From Acidobacteriota bacterium (GTDB taxonomy: Bacteria; Acidobacteriota; Thermoanaerobaculia; Gp7-AA8): a DNA stretch of 41,945 nt. A model generated the notes under the pieces. The model saw only the letters and a program-made list of their open reading frames with translations. It did no database searches and had not been told where the DNA came from. The first letter of the stretch is position 1, and each line of letters starts with the position of its first letter. Below, piece after piece: positions 31,401 through 38,767 of this stretch. The DNA lies in NCBI GenBank assembly GCA_003223645.1, contig QHVT01000034.1, positions 1 to 41,945 of the forward strand, written 5' to 3'. The position numbers and the translations under genes are program-made.

Positions 31401-32122
31401 GCGACTTCATGAACGGCGCGCAGATCATCATCGACCAGTTCCTGTCGTCGGCCGAGGAGAAGTGGGGACAGCACAGCGGACTCGTGATGCTCCTGCCGCA
31501 CGGATACGAAGGACAGGGACCGGAGCATTCATCGGCGCGCCTCGAGCGCTTTCTCACCCTTTGCGCCGAAGGCAACATGCAGGTCATCTATCCGACGACG
31601 CCCGCGCAGTACTTCCACGCGCTGCGCCGTCAGATGAAGAACAACCCGCGCAAGCCGCTGATCGTCACCACGCCGAAGTCGCTGTTGCGGCACCCGATGG
31701 CCGTCTCGGCCGTCAACGAGTTGACCAACGGCCGCTTCGAGCCGGTGCTGCACGATGTCGCCACGAGCGACGAAGTGAAGCGCGTGATCCTCACGTCGGG
31801 CAAGGTCTACTACGACCTCAAACAGGCGCGCGACAAAGCGAACGCGAACGTCGCGATCCTGCGGCTTGAGCAGTTCTATCCCTTCCCGCAACCGATGATC
31901 GTCGAAGCGCTGAAGGGATATCCGAACGCGAGCGAGCTCGTTTGGGTGCAGGAAGAGCCGCGCAACATGGGCGCGTGGCCGTTCCTGCACGAGCGCCTCA
32001 CGGCGCTGCATTCAAACGTGCGCTACGTCGGGCGGCCGGTGGCGGCCGCGCCGGCGACGGGATCGCATCACCGGCACGAAGAGCAACAGAAGGCTTTGGT
32101 GGACGCGGCGATCAGTGGGTAG
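28430..32122 (+). CDS. kgd: Fused oxoglutarate decarboxylase/dehydrogenase E1 with E2 succinyltransferase domain
   Basis: 1230 residues. N-terminal E1-type helix (MSSVFGANIAFIEELYEKYRNDP), a Pro/Ala linker, an E2 acyltransferase domain (about 95-330; TSTYDHRIIQGAESGAFL with catalytic His), then the thiamine-diphosphate E1 dehydrogenase (GMAHRGRLNVLANTLGKS; GDDPEACVRAMKLAYDFRQQF; CYRRHGHNEGDEPSLTQP). This is the architecture of mycobacterial Kgd/corynebacterial OdhA, which decarboxylates 2-oxoglutarate and passes the succinyl group to CoA with a separate lipoyl-bearing E2 and E3. Neither partner is in the window. There is no lipoyl domain in this protein. Residues about 54-75 are encoded by a GTGGTG-type repeat. 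Confidence 0.95.
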   Translation: MSSVFGANIAFIEELYEKYRNDPQSVSTSWREFFDDYQPPAEEEEQPLAAVGGGVVRASSAPPVPQSAPEARTTPAPRPTAVPSPAGNAVPLRGAASKIVANMETSLSVPTATSMRNIPVKVLEENRRVVNSHLANSGQPKASYTHIVAWALVKAIKEFPRLNAAFAMQDGTPARIDREDVNLGIAIDIERKDGSRSLLVPNIKGANRMDFAQFLKAYNDVVRKARNNTLEIADFEGTTLSLTNPGTLGTAASVPRLMTSQGAIIATGQIDYPAEYSAADEAVLADLGISKVMTMTSTYDHRIIQGAESGAFLARVHELLLGGDNFYDDIYRDLRIPYEPIRWAKDRHRLALGSTTSDEIVAREAAALQLINAYRVRGHLLADLDPLDYKVSKHPELDPQFYGFTLWDLDRDFVCGGLCGKQTAKLRDILDTLRETYCGKIGPEYMHMMETVQKRWLQDRMEPSRNKHPLDGATKRRILMKLNDAEAFEKFLHTKYVGHKRFSLEGAESVIPMLDYLFNEAATDGVVEGVIGMAHRGRLNVLANTLGKSYEQIFREFEGDIDPNSREGSGDVKYHLGADGAHQTPSGELMKLTLASNPSHLEAVDPIVEGMTRAKQKLLADKNRSFVLPVLLHGDAAFAGQGVVAETLNLSQLRGYRTGGTIHLVINNQIGFTTGPEAARSSWYATDVAKMVQAPIFHVNGDDPEACVRAMKLAYDFRQQFHKDVVLDILCYRRHGHNEGDEPSLTQPKMYKLIKEHRSVRKIYTEQLLRKGDISPEEAERWLDQFQAKLQEAFDRTKEQEAPPSQRDPLWTDEEVTGYQKEPSPDTSITDEVLAKIRATLNVPEGFTPHPKLKPVLAKRQAMSEGKEPMDWGAAEFIAFGSLLLDGFRVRLSGQDVGRGTFSHRHAILFDYVTGNGIVPLNTLARDAKPANVSDPVVVDNALTRETNDPDAEVSLAVYDSLLSEYGVLGFEYGYSVSDPGALVVWEAQFGDFMNGAQIIIDQFLSSAEEKWGQHSGLVMLLPHGYEGQGPEHSSARLERFLTLCAEGNMQVIYPTTPAQYFHALRRQMKNNPRKPLIVTTPKSLLRHPMAVSAVNELTNGRFEPVLHDVATSDEVKRVILTSGKVYYDLKQARDKANANVAILRLEQFYPFPQPMIVEALKGYPNASELVWVQEEPRNMGAWPFLHERLTALHSNVRYVGRPVAAAPATGSHHRHEEQQKALVDAAISG
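28589..28653. repeat. Twin-hairpin repeat, GTGGTG/CACCAC type, inside kgd
   Basis: Clear relative of the 20869 element, with the same arms but a few changes on the left side (TACGCGCTTCCAGCGCGC) and a different middle. It encodes about 21 residues (VVRASSAPPVPQSAPEARTT) of the flexible linker between the N-terminal helix and the E2 domain, keeping the frame. Confidence 0.85.
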
Positions 32123-32141
32123 GGCGCGGTAGTATCTCCGC

Positions 32142-32969
32142 ATGCGCACCGCACGCTTGATTCTCCTGCTCGTTCTCTTTCCGTTGCAAGCGTTCGCCTG
32201 GGGAGCGAAGGGTCACGCGATCGTCGCCGAGCTGGCGGAACGCGGCCTCTCGCCGAACGTGGCGGCGCAGGTCCGGCAGCTGAACTTCGGCGCGCCGCTG
32301 CGCGACGTCGCTTCGCTGCCTGATGAGTGGCGCGCCGAGGAGACGAAAGGCAACCGCCCTGGCAACACCGGCTCGCTGCATTTCGCGAACACGCCGAACG
32401 AGCTGCTGACGTTCGACCGCGCGCGCGACTGCAAGGACGATCAGTGCATCATCGCGGGGATCGAGAAGTACGTCGCGGTATTGAAGGATCGGACGCAGCC
32501 GAACGACAAGCGCCGAGAGGCGCTCATCTTCGTCGTCCATCTCATCGGCGATCTTCATCAGCCGATGCATACCGCCGGCGGCATGGTCAAAGACGACACG
32601 ACCGGCCAGATGGTCCCCGACCTCGGCGGCAATCGCGTCAAGGTCCGCTTCCTCGGCATCGAAACGAACCTGCACAGCATCTGGGACTCAGGAATCATCG
32701 ATTGGGGCCCGGCGACCGTCGACGACTACGTCACTCAACTGCTGACGTACGAGATGCGCGGACGCTCCGTCGAAGAACTGCAGCGCGGCACCGTGCAGGA
32801 TTGGTTCGAGGAGTCGCACTACGCGGCGGCGCGCTACGCGTACGACATCGGCAACGGTGTTCTCGGCTCCGAGTATGCGAAGAAAAACATCGGGGTCGTG
32901 TACGAGAGACTGCTGCGCGGCGGACTGCGGCTGCGGAAGGTGCTCGAAGATGCGCTTTCGACGCCATAG
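32142..32969 (+). CDS. Secreted S1/P1-type nuclease
   Basis: 275 residues. Signal peptide (MRTARLILLLVLFPLQAFA) with cleavage before W, giving mature WGAKGHAIVAELAE; the N-terminal Trp is a zinc ligand in this family. Further ligands: HFAN, HLIGDLHQPMHTAGG and NLHSIWDSGIID. S1/P1 nucleases use three zinc ions to cut single-stranded DNA and RNA and to remove 3'-phosphates. The family is mostly known in fungi, plants and some bacteria. The end of the gene overlaps the next start by 20 bases. Confidence 0.9.
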   Translation: MRTARLILLLVLFPLQAFAWGAKGHAIVAELAERGLSPNVAAQVRQLNFGAPLRDVASLPDEWRAEETKGNRPGNTGSLHFANTPNELLTFDRARDCKDDQCIIAGIEKYVAVLKDRTQPNDKRREALIFVVHLIGDLHQPMHTAGGMVKDDTTGQMVPDLGGNRVKVRFLGIETNLHSIWDSGIIDWGPATVDDYVTQLLTYEMRGRSVEELQRGTVQDWFEESHYAAARYAYDIGNGVLGSEYAKKNIGVVYERLLRGGLRLRKVLEDALSTP

Positions 32970-33909
32970 TCAACTTCTTGTCCTTCTGCTCCTCTCCCTC
33001 GGCGCGCACGCCGCCGACGTCGTGCGCGCCTCGCACTGGGAGTTTCACAACAGCTTCTGGATGAGCCTTCACCAAACGCTCATCGACGACGCCATGCGCG
33101 AGCAGCCGCGCGACCTCGGCGCACTCAAGCCGGAAGAACAGACCGCATGGAACGAAGCCGTCGCCGCCTACAAAACCGCGGGCGGCAGCGGCGACATGAC
33201 GTTCTCGAAAACGATGGTCATCACGACCGACGGACTCACGCAAGTCGCGGACGATGCCGTCGACCCGATCATCGACGCACCCGTCGCCGACACCTTGAAA
33301 AAAGCCGCACCTATCTATCGCGCACACTGGTGGACCGCCGACGACAACGCGAACCGCTTCTTCATGGCCTACGCCGCCGCGATGATGCGCGAAGCCGGCG
33401 ACGAGCTCGTACGCGCTCACGAAAAGGTCTATCGCACTCCCTGGCCCGAGCGCATCCGCGTCTACGTCACCCCGTTCGCCGGCCCATACGGCGCCTACAC
33501 CACCTACGGCCTCGCCGGCGGCTGGATCACGACGATGTCGTGCCGCGACGAAGGCTACCAGGGCCTGCGCGCGCTCGAAATGCTCCTCCACGAAAGCTCC
33601 CACACCGTCGTCAACCCCAACCGCGGAACCGTCGCCGAAGCCATCGCCGCCGCATCGAAGAAGCGCAACATCCGTCAACCCCACGACCTCTGGCACGCGA
33701 TTCTGTTCGCAACATCGAGCGAGCTCACACGCCGCTACCTCGCGGAGCGAGGGACGAAATTCATTCCGTCGTCGGAGGATCTATTTACGCGGGCGTGGCC
33801 GTTTTACCGTACTGCCGTCGAGAATCATTGGTATCCTTACTTGTTAGGCGGGAGCGGGACGCTGGAAGAGGCGATTGATCGGGTGGTGGAGGCGATTCCG
33901 CGAAAGTGA
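32950..33909 (+). CDS. Secreted protein with HExxH-like zinc site
   Basis: 319 residues from the ATG at 32950, with a signal peptide (MRFRRHSQLLVLLLLSLGAHA). LEMLLHESSHTVV holds H-E-S-S-H, the short zinc-metallopeptidase motif; a downstream Glu in NRGTVAEAIAAA could be the third ligand. Aromatic-rich N-terminus (HWEFHNSFWMSLHQTL). I do not recognise a named family; a metallopeptidase activity is plausible but unproven. It overlaps the S1/P1 nuclease by 20 bases and its stop shares a base with the start of the PNP-STAND gene (TGATG), so the three are likely co-translated. Confidence 0.7.
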   Translation: MRFRRHSQLLVLLLLSLGAHAADVVRASHWEFHNSFWMSLHQTLIDDAMREQPRDLGALKPEEQTAWNEAVAAYKTAGGSGDMTFSKTMVITTDGLTQVADDAVDPIIDAPVADTLKKAAPIYRAHWWTADDNANRFFMAYAAAMMREAGDELVRAHEKVYRTPWPERIRVYVTPFAGPYGAYTTYGLAGGWITTMSCRDEGYQGLRALEMLLHESSHTVVNPNRGTVAEAIAAASKKRNIRQPHDLWHAILFATSSELTRRYLAERGTKFIPSSEDLFTRAWPFYRTAVENHWYPYLLGGSGTLEEAIDRVVEAIPRK

Positions 33910-36617
33910 TGGTTCAGAAAGCGGATGTTCTGATTGTGACAGTGACGCCGGTCGAAAGCCGCGCGGTGATCGAAGTCTTCAAAGAAGCAACAGGGAAGGA
34001 AGCAAAGCCCGAGTCGATCGCCGATGGTCATTACCTCGATCTCGGTGAAGTCAATGGCACTCGAGTCTTCATGGCGCTTTCCGGAATGGGCTCGGGCGGG
34101 ACCGGCGGTTCTCAGGAGCTCGTTCGCAAAGGCATCGAGGCGCTCTCGCCGTCGGCCGTGATCATGGTCGGCATCGCCTTTGGGATCGATGATAAGAAGC
34201 ACGCCATCGGCGACGTCCTCGTCGCGCATCGCATCATGTTGTACGACCTCCAACGCCGCGGCACAGACAAGGCCGGCAATCTCAAGGTCGTCGCGCGTGG
34301 AGACCGCCCCTCCTCTTCACCTCGGCTCTTCAATTGGCTTCGAATGGCAAGTCTGGCCTGGGACTCATCGAAAGGGAGAGTCGATTTCGGACTTTTCCTC
34401 TGCGGCGACCACCTGATCGACAACAAGAAATATCGCGCGCAGCTGCTCAAACTGGAGGCCGAAGCAATCGGCGGAGAGATGGAGGGAGGCGGCCTGTACG
34501 CCGCCTGTCAAAACGGCAAGGTCGATTGGATCCTCGTAAAAGCCATCAGCGACTGGGCAGATGGAAAAAAGGATGCCGACCGCGATGCGCGCCAACAGAA
34601 GGCTGCACGCAATGCGGCCGCGTTCGTGTTGCACGCGCTGCAACAAGCGCCGCTCAAAGGGGAGGAGACCGGCGAAGAGCAGAAGCCCGTTCCCTCTTCA
34701 CTGCCACCGCAGCCGTATTTCTTCGGACGCGAGAAAGAGCTCGCGTTCATTCAAGACGCGATTTCGCCCGAGGCACGGACGTGGGGAGCGTTGATTGATG
34801 GTCCAGGCGGCATCGGCAAGACCGCGCTGGCCGTACGTGCCGGCCAGCTCGCTACAGGCTTCGATCGCAAGATTTTTTTATCGGCGAAAGTGCGAGAGTT
34901 GACTGCGTCAGGTGAGCAGAAGCTCGAAGATTTCATGCTGCCGAATTACACGTCGCTGCTCACGGAACTGGGACGTGAACTAGGCGAAGAGGATATCGGA
35001 AAGATCGACCCAAGTGTGCGTGCTAATAAAGTGAGACGCGCGTTGGCTAATGTTCAGGCGCTGATTATCATCGACAACGTCGAAACATTCGAGGAACCCG
35101 AGCGCGTGCGGCTTTACCAATTTCTCTCGCGACTGCCGACCTCGAGTAAAGCGATTGTGACGAGCCGACGGCGTGCGGACATTGACGCGCGCGTTGTTCG
35201 CCTGGACCGACTAGAGCGTAAAGATGCGCTTGCACTCATGAATGAACTTGCGATCAACAACCGCGTTTTGCGCCAAGCCAGCGATAAAGAATGTAACGAT
35301 CTGTACGAAATTACGAATGGGAATCCACTACTGATTAAATGGGCCGTGGCACAGCTAGGCCGCGCGGCTAGCCAGTGCCGCACGATTGCGGATGCTTGTG
35401 CCTTCCTCGCCTCTGCACCGCGCGACAACGACAACGATCCTCTGGAGTACATCTTCGGCGACTTACTGGAAACGTTCAGCGAAAGCGAAACGGCCGTCTT
35501 GTCGGCTCTCGTGCACTTTACGCAACCCGCTCCCGTGAAATGGGTTGCAGACGTAGCGGGAATCGCGGAGCGCGCTGCCATCACCGCGCTGGAAGATCTA
35601 ACGGATCGGGCGTTGCTTGTGAGCACTGAAAGCGTACAAGAGTTTCTGCTGCCATCCTTGGCTGCCACGTTCTTGCGTCGCAAACGCCCGCAAGTTGTTT
35701 CGCAAACTGGCGGCCGGCTGACAGACCAAGTGTATGCGCTGGTACTGGAGAATGGCTTCAGAAACTACGAGCGGTTTCCAACGTTAGAGCGGGCATGGCC
35801 TGCCATCGCAGCGGCCTTACCACTCGTGATTCAAGGTATCAATGAACGCTTGCAGAAGTTGTGTGACGCATTGCGTTCCTTCCTTGAGTTTTCTGGTCGC
35901 CTGGATGAAAGCCTGTTTCTATTCCAGCAAGCCGAGGAAAAAGCACTGGCAAACAAGGATCTCTATAATGCCGGCTGGCGGGCGTATCACGCCGGCGCGG
36001 TTTACTTCGAGCGCAAACGCGCCGATGAGGCGATGGCCTGCGCAATTCGCTGCGCTACTCATTGGGAAAAAGCGCCAGGCATAACACGCGAAAAAGCAGT
36101 CGCTATCCGGCTACGCGGACAGGCTTATCAATTGAAAAAGGACTTCTCGTCAGCGATTGCAGCTAATCAGGAAGCCCTTGATCTATGGCGGGCGATTGCG
36201 CCGGAAAGCTCGGACGTTGCGATGGCACTGAACTCGTTAGCGGCAGTGAACCATAAGCGAGGCCACCATGCCGCTGCCGGACGCGACTACCGCGAGGCTT
36301 TGCGGATTGCGAAGGCAACTAAATATCGCGAAGGAATCGCTATTTACACCGGCAACCTCTCCGTACTAGCGCTTGATTGCGAAGAATGGACTACAGCTGA
36401 GGATTATGCACGCCAAGCTCTCGCTCTAAACGAAGAGCTTGGAAACAGTCAATTGATTGGATTGAATTGCGCAAGGATTGCTCGAGCGCTGACAAAACAG
36501 GGCAATGGTCAAGAAGCTTTATCGTACGCCCAACGCGCTGTCGAAATCCTCTCGAAATTGGCAATCCCAGATTCACTGGCCTACGCCTATGCCACCCTCA
36601 AAGAATGCGGCGGCTGA
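33909..36617 (+). CDS. NLR-like protein: nucleoside phosphorylase domain, STAND ATPase, TPR
   Basis: 902 residues. 1-240: PNP/UDP-phosphorylase or MTA/SAH-nucleosidase fold with VGIAFGIDDKKHAIGDVLVA, purine-site GGEMEGGGLYAAC (about 188-200) and the catalytic Asp in SDWAD (Asp215). About 265-500: NB-ARC/STAND ATPase with P-loop GPGGIGKT (298-305), Walker B ALIIIDN (about 382-388), AIVTSRRR and NGNPLLIKWAV. About 510-610: winged-helix-like segment. About 640-900: TPR repeats. Such proteins act as sensors: the repeats recognise a trigger, the ATPase oligomerises, and the N-terminal enzyme attacks nucleotides. PNP effectors of this kind cleave ATP in anti-phage systems such as Detocs. The second half is AT-richer than its neighbours, suggesting transfer. 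Confidence 0.88.
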   Translation: MVQKADVLIVTVTPVESRAVIEVFKEATGKEAKPESIADGHYLDLGEVNGTRVFMALSGMGSGGTGGSQELVRKGIEALSPSAVIMVGIAFGIDDKKHAIGDVLVAHRIMLYDLQRRGTDKAGNLKVVARGDRPSSSPRLFNWLRMASLAWDSSKGRVDFGLFLCGDHLIDNKKYRAQLLKLEAEAIGGEMEGGGLYAACQNGKVDWILVKAISDWADGKKDADRDARQQKAARNAAAFVLHALQQAPLKGEETGEEQKPVPSSLPPQPYFFGREKELAFIQDAISPEARTWGALIDGPGGIGKTALAVRAGQLATGFDRKIFLSAKVRELTASGEQKLEDFMLPNYTSLLTELGRELGEEDIGKIDPSVRANKVRRALANVQALIIIDNVETFEEPERVRLYQFLSRLPTSSKAIVTSRRRADIDARVVRLDRLERKDALALMNELAINNRVLRQASDKECNDLYEITNGNPLLIKWAVAQLGRAASQCRTIADACAFLASAPRDNDNDPLEYIFGDLLETFSESETAVLSALVHFTQPAPVKWVADVAGIAERAAITALEDLTDRALLVSTESVQEFLLPSLAATFLRRKRPQVVSQTGGRLTDQVYALVLENGFRNYERFPTLERAWPAIAAALPLVIQGINERLQKLCDALRSFLEFSGRLDESLFLFQQAEEKALANKDLYNAGWRAYHAGAVYFERKRADEAMACAIRCATHWEKAPGITREKAVAIRLRGQAYQLKKDFSSAIAANQEALDLWRAIAPESSDVAMALNSLAAVNHKRGHHAAAGRDYREALRIAKATKYREGIAIYTGNLSVLALDCEEWTTAEDYARQALALNEELGNSQLIGLNCARIARALTKQGNGQEALSYAQRAVEILSKLAIPDSLAYAYATLKECGG

Positions 36618-36620
36618 TGC

Positions 36621-37091
36621 CTACCCCAATAACGCCCGATGCCACGAATGCGCCGCCCGGCATTCCCACGCTCCGCTGCGCACGCGGCCCAATGTCTCGG
36701 CCGTCGTGTCGAACACGGTTGTATCGAATGTTGCCGCGTTCTTGAACTCGCCGCGGCCGACCGCTCGCACGTCGCCGGCGTCGCGCAAAAACACGCGGTT
36801 CGCGTCGAGGATGGCGACGTTCAGTTCGCGCTCGAGGGCGCGGAGGGTGTTGAACATGCGGTCGATGGAGCAGCCGGATTTTTCGGACTCTTCGTCGGCG
36901 GCGATGATGAGGAAGCTGCCTTCGCGGAGGTCGCGCGCGGCGCGGATCGGGGTGCCGTGCGCCGCCCATTGATCGAGGAATGCGTCCACCGATCGCAGCA
37001 GTGTCGTCTGTTTTTGCCCGTCGAGCGACGGGGAGATGCCGAAGATCCAGATTCGGGAGTCGTCGCTGAGCTGGTCGATGTTCACACGCAT
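36621..37091 (-). CDS. Small conserved protein ('ABC transporter ATPase'-named family without ABC motifs)
   Basis: 156 residues from the ATG at 37091: MRVNIDQLSDDSRIWIFGISPSLDG..., with FLDQWAAHGTPIRA, SFLIIAADEESEKSGCSID and LNVAILDANRVFLRD. These match, from memory, a small family mislabelled 'ABC transporter ATPase', with SGCSID as its hallmark; no Walker motifs are present. Function unknown. It runs convergent to the PNP-STAND gene (three bases apart) and divergent from TerB (25 bases apart). Frames extending further upstream have no support. Confidence 0.75.
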   Translation of the reverse strand: MRVNIDQLSDDSRIWIFGISPSLDGQKQTTLLRSVDAFLDQWAAHGTPIRAARDLREGSFLIIAADEESEKSGCSIDRMFNTLRALERELNVAILDANRVFLRDAGDVRAVGRGEFKNAATFDTTVFDTTAETLGRVRSGAWECRAAHSWHRALLG

Positions 37092-37116
37092 GATGCGATC
37101 AACGTAAACTCGCGGC

Positions 37117-37575
37117 GTGAGCATTTCCAGCATCCTCGATCGACTCACCGGCCGCACGTCCGAAGTGCAGCCGCGCGAGCGTCATGATCCGCTTCTCCTC
37201 GCCACCGCCGCCGTCCTGATCGAGATCGCGTACGCGGACGGCACGTTCTCGCCCGCCGAGGATGGGAACGTGGCGCAGTTTCTCGCGTCGCGGTTCTCGC
37301 TGAGGCCTGACGACACGCGCTCGCTGATGGAAGCGGCGGACGAGATCCGAAAGAGGACGGTCGATCACTTCGCGCTCACGCACTACATCCGCAAAAACAC
37401 GCCGCTCGAGGAGCGCATCGAGATCGTGAAGACGATGTGGCGCCTCGTCTACAGCGACGGCAAGCTCACCGACTATGAAGGCTATCTCGTCCGCAAGCTC
37501 GCCGATCTCCTCGGCCTGGAGCATCACGTGATGATCGACGCGAAGTCGGCGGTGCTGCGCGAGATGAATGTTTAG
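37117..37575 (+). CDS. TerB-like protein
   Basis: 152 residues from a GTG. All-helical protein with two acidic metal-binding-like motifs, IEIAYADGTFSPAEDGNV and VYSDGKLTDYEGYL, the duplicated D-G-x-(F/L)-(S/T)-x-x-E pattern of TerB domains. TerB proteins are cytoplasmic or membrane-linked and occur in tellurite and phage-resistance loci, but isolated copies like this are common and their role is unclear. The stop codon lies inside the left arm of the 37574 repeat. Confidence 0.8.
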   Translation: MSISSILDRLTGRTSEVQPRERHDPLLLATAAVLIEIAYADGTFSPAEDGNVAQFLASRFSLRPDDTRSLMEAADEIRKRTVDHFALTHYIRKNTPLEERIEIVKTMWRLVYSDGKLTDYEGYLVRKLADLLGLEHHVMIDAKSAVLREMNV

Positions 37576-37712
37576 TTTATCCCGCGCGCAGACGCGGGAT
37601 CTCCGGCTCCACCGGCAGGGCCACGCTCCGACAGGCGATCGCACATGCTTCGTCGCTCGCGCCGCTCGACGCGGGATCACCGGAGATCCCGCGTCTATGC
37701 GCGGGATAAACT
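37574..37712. repeat. Twin-hairpin repeat, AGTTTATCCCGCG type
   Basis: The 33-base outer arms (37574-37606 and 37680-37712) pair with one or two mismatches. Each arm also folds by itself: ATCCCGCG-CGCAGA-CGCGGGAT and ATCCCGCG-TCTATG-CGCGGGAT. The middle holds a further GACGCGGGATC word. It overlaps the terB stop and ends eight bases before the next gene start, so it may end or separate the transcripts. Confidence 0.85.
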
Positions 37713-37719
37713 GAAGACC

Positions 37720-38700
37720 GTGACCGAACACCACAGAGTCGCCGTGATCGGCGCAGGTCCGATCGGACTCGAGCTCGCCGTCGCGCTCAAGCAGGCGGGC
37801 ATCGAGTACGTGCAGCTCGATGCGTCGTCGATCGGCGCGACGATGGTCTGGTATCCGCTGGAGATGCTGTTCCATTCCAGCGCGGACCGTCTCGCCATCG
37901 CGGGCGTGCCGATCCAGATTCCCGATCAGCAGAAGCCGAAGCGCGAGGAGTACCTCGCCTATTTGCGCGCCGTCGCGCAGCAGTTCTCGCTGGACGTGCG
38001 GCTGTACGAGCGCGTGATCGATGCGCGTCGCCTCCTCGACGGCACGTTCGAGTTGCAGACGAACAAGAACGCGTATCAGGTCGACAACGTCGTCGTCGCG
38101 ATCGGCGCGATGCACGCGCCGCGGCTCCTCGGCATCCCCGGCGAGGATTTGCCGCACGTCAGTCATTACTTCCACGAGCCGCATGCGTACTTTGGCACGC
38201 GCGTCCTCGTCGTCGGCGGACGCAACTCCGCCGTCGAAGCCGCGATCCGCTGCCAGCGCGCCGGCGCGAACGTGACGGTCAGCTATCGCGGTCCGGAGAT
38301 CGATCCGAGCGTGAAGTTCTGGCTGCTGCCCGAGATCCGCGGCATGATCCGCGACGGCCGCGTGCACTTCCTCCCGCGCACCACGCCCGTCGAGATCCGC
38401 GAGCGCAGCGTCGTGTTCGACAACGGCGAGGAACATCCGTTCGACTTCGTCCTGCTGATGACCGGCTATCGGCAGGACCCGACGCTCTTCGAGATGCTGG
38501 GCGTCGATCTGCAAGGCGAGGCGCGCAAGCCGCGTTACGACGAATCGACGATGGAGACGAACGTACGCGGCGTCTTCATCGCCGGCACCGCGATCTCCGG
38601 ATCACCCGAGGAGAGAGTGCGCGTGATCGTCGAAGACTGCCACGTGCATGTGCCGCGGATCGTGGAAGCGCTGAAAGGCTCGGCTCCAATTGAGGGGTAG
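37720..38700 (+). CDS. YpdA-like FAD/NAD(P)H disulfide-reductase-family protein
   Basis: 326 residues from the GTG at 37720. N-terminal FAD fold VAVIGAGPIGLELAVALKQAG, then WYPLEMLFHSSADRLAIAGVPIQIP...KPKREEYLAYLRAVA, the pattern of the YpdA bacillithiol-disulfide reductase family, and an NADPH fold RVLVVGGRNSAVEAAI. There is no CxxC. The Cys that follows the GGGP motif in S. aureus YpdA is Ile here (GAGPIG), so the substrate or mechanism may differ. The C-terminal part ends with GVFIAGTA. No good ribosome binding site is seen; the longer frame to 37645 is translated repeat. Confidence 0.8.
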   Translation: MTEHHRVAVIGAGPIGLELAVALKQAGIEYVQLDASSIGATMVWYPLEMLFHSSADRLAIAGVPIQIPDQQKPKREEYLAYLRAVAQQFSLDVRLYERVIDARRLLDGTFELQTNKNAYQVDNVVVAIGAMHAPRLLGIPGEDLPHVSHYFHEPHAYFGTRVLVVGGRNSAVEAAIRCQRAGANVTVSYRGPEIDPSVKFWLLPEIRGMIRDGRVHFLPRTTPVEIRERSVVFDNGEEHPFDFVLLMTGYRQDPTLFEMLGVDLQGEARKPRYDESTMETNVRGVFIAGTAISGSPEERVRVIVEDCHVHVPRIVEALKGSAPIEG

Positions 38701-38767
38701 GAAATCCGGCCCGCGGGACACTCCTATATATATACGGGGTGAGTGCGTCCGTGGGAAAGGAAGTCCG

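Noticed and set aside
29390-31528. Long open frame (712 codons) on the minus strand opposite kgd
   Set aside because: Shadow of the Kgd coding sequence; no recognisable motifs and no start signals.
33909-34650. Plain 5'-methylthioadenosine/SAH nucleosidase (mtnN) as a housekeeping gene
   Set aside because: The domain is the N-terminal part of a 902-residue STAND-TPR protein in one uninterrupted frame, which indicates a signalling or immune role rather than a stand-alone enzyme.
37645-37719. 25-residue N-terminal extension of the YpdA-like protein
   Set aside because: It is translated from the right arm of the twin-hairpin repeat (RRSTRDHRRSRVYARDKLK) and precedes the normal FAD motif; the GTG at 37720 fits family length.
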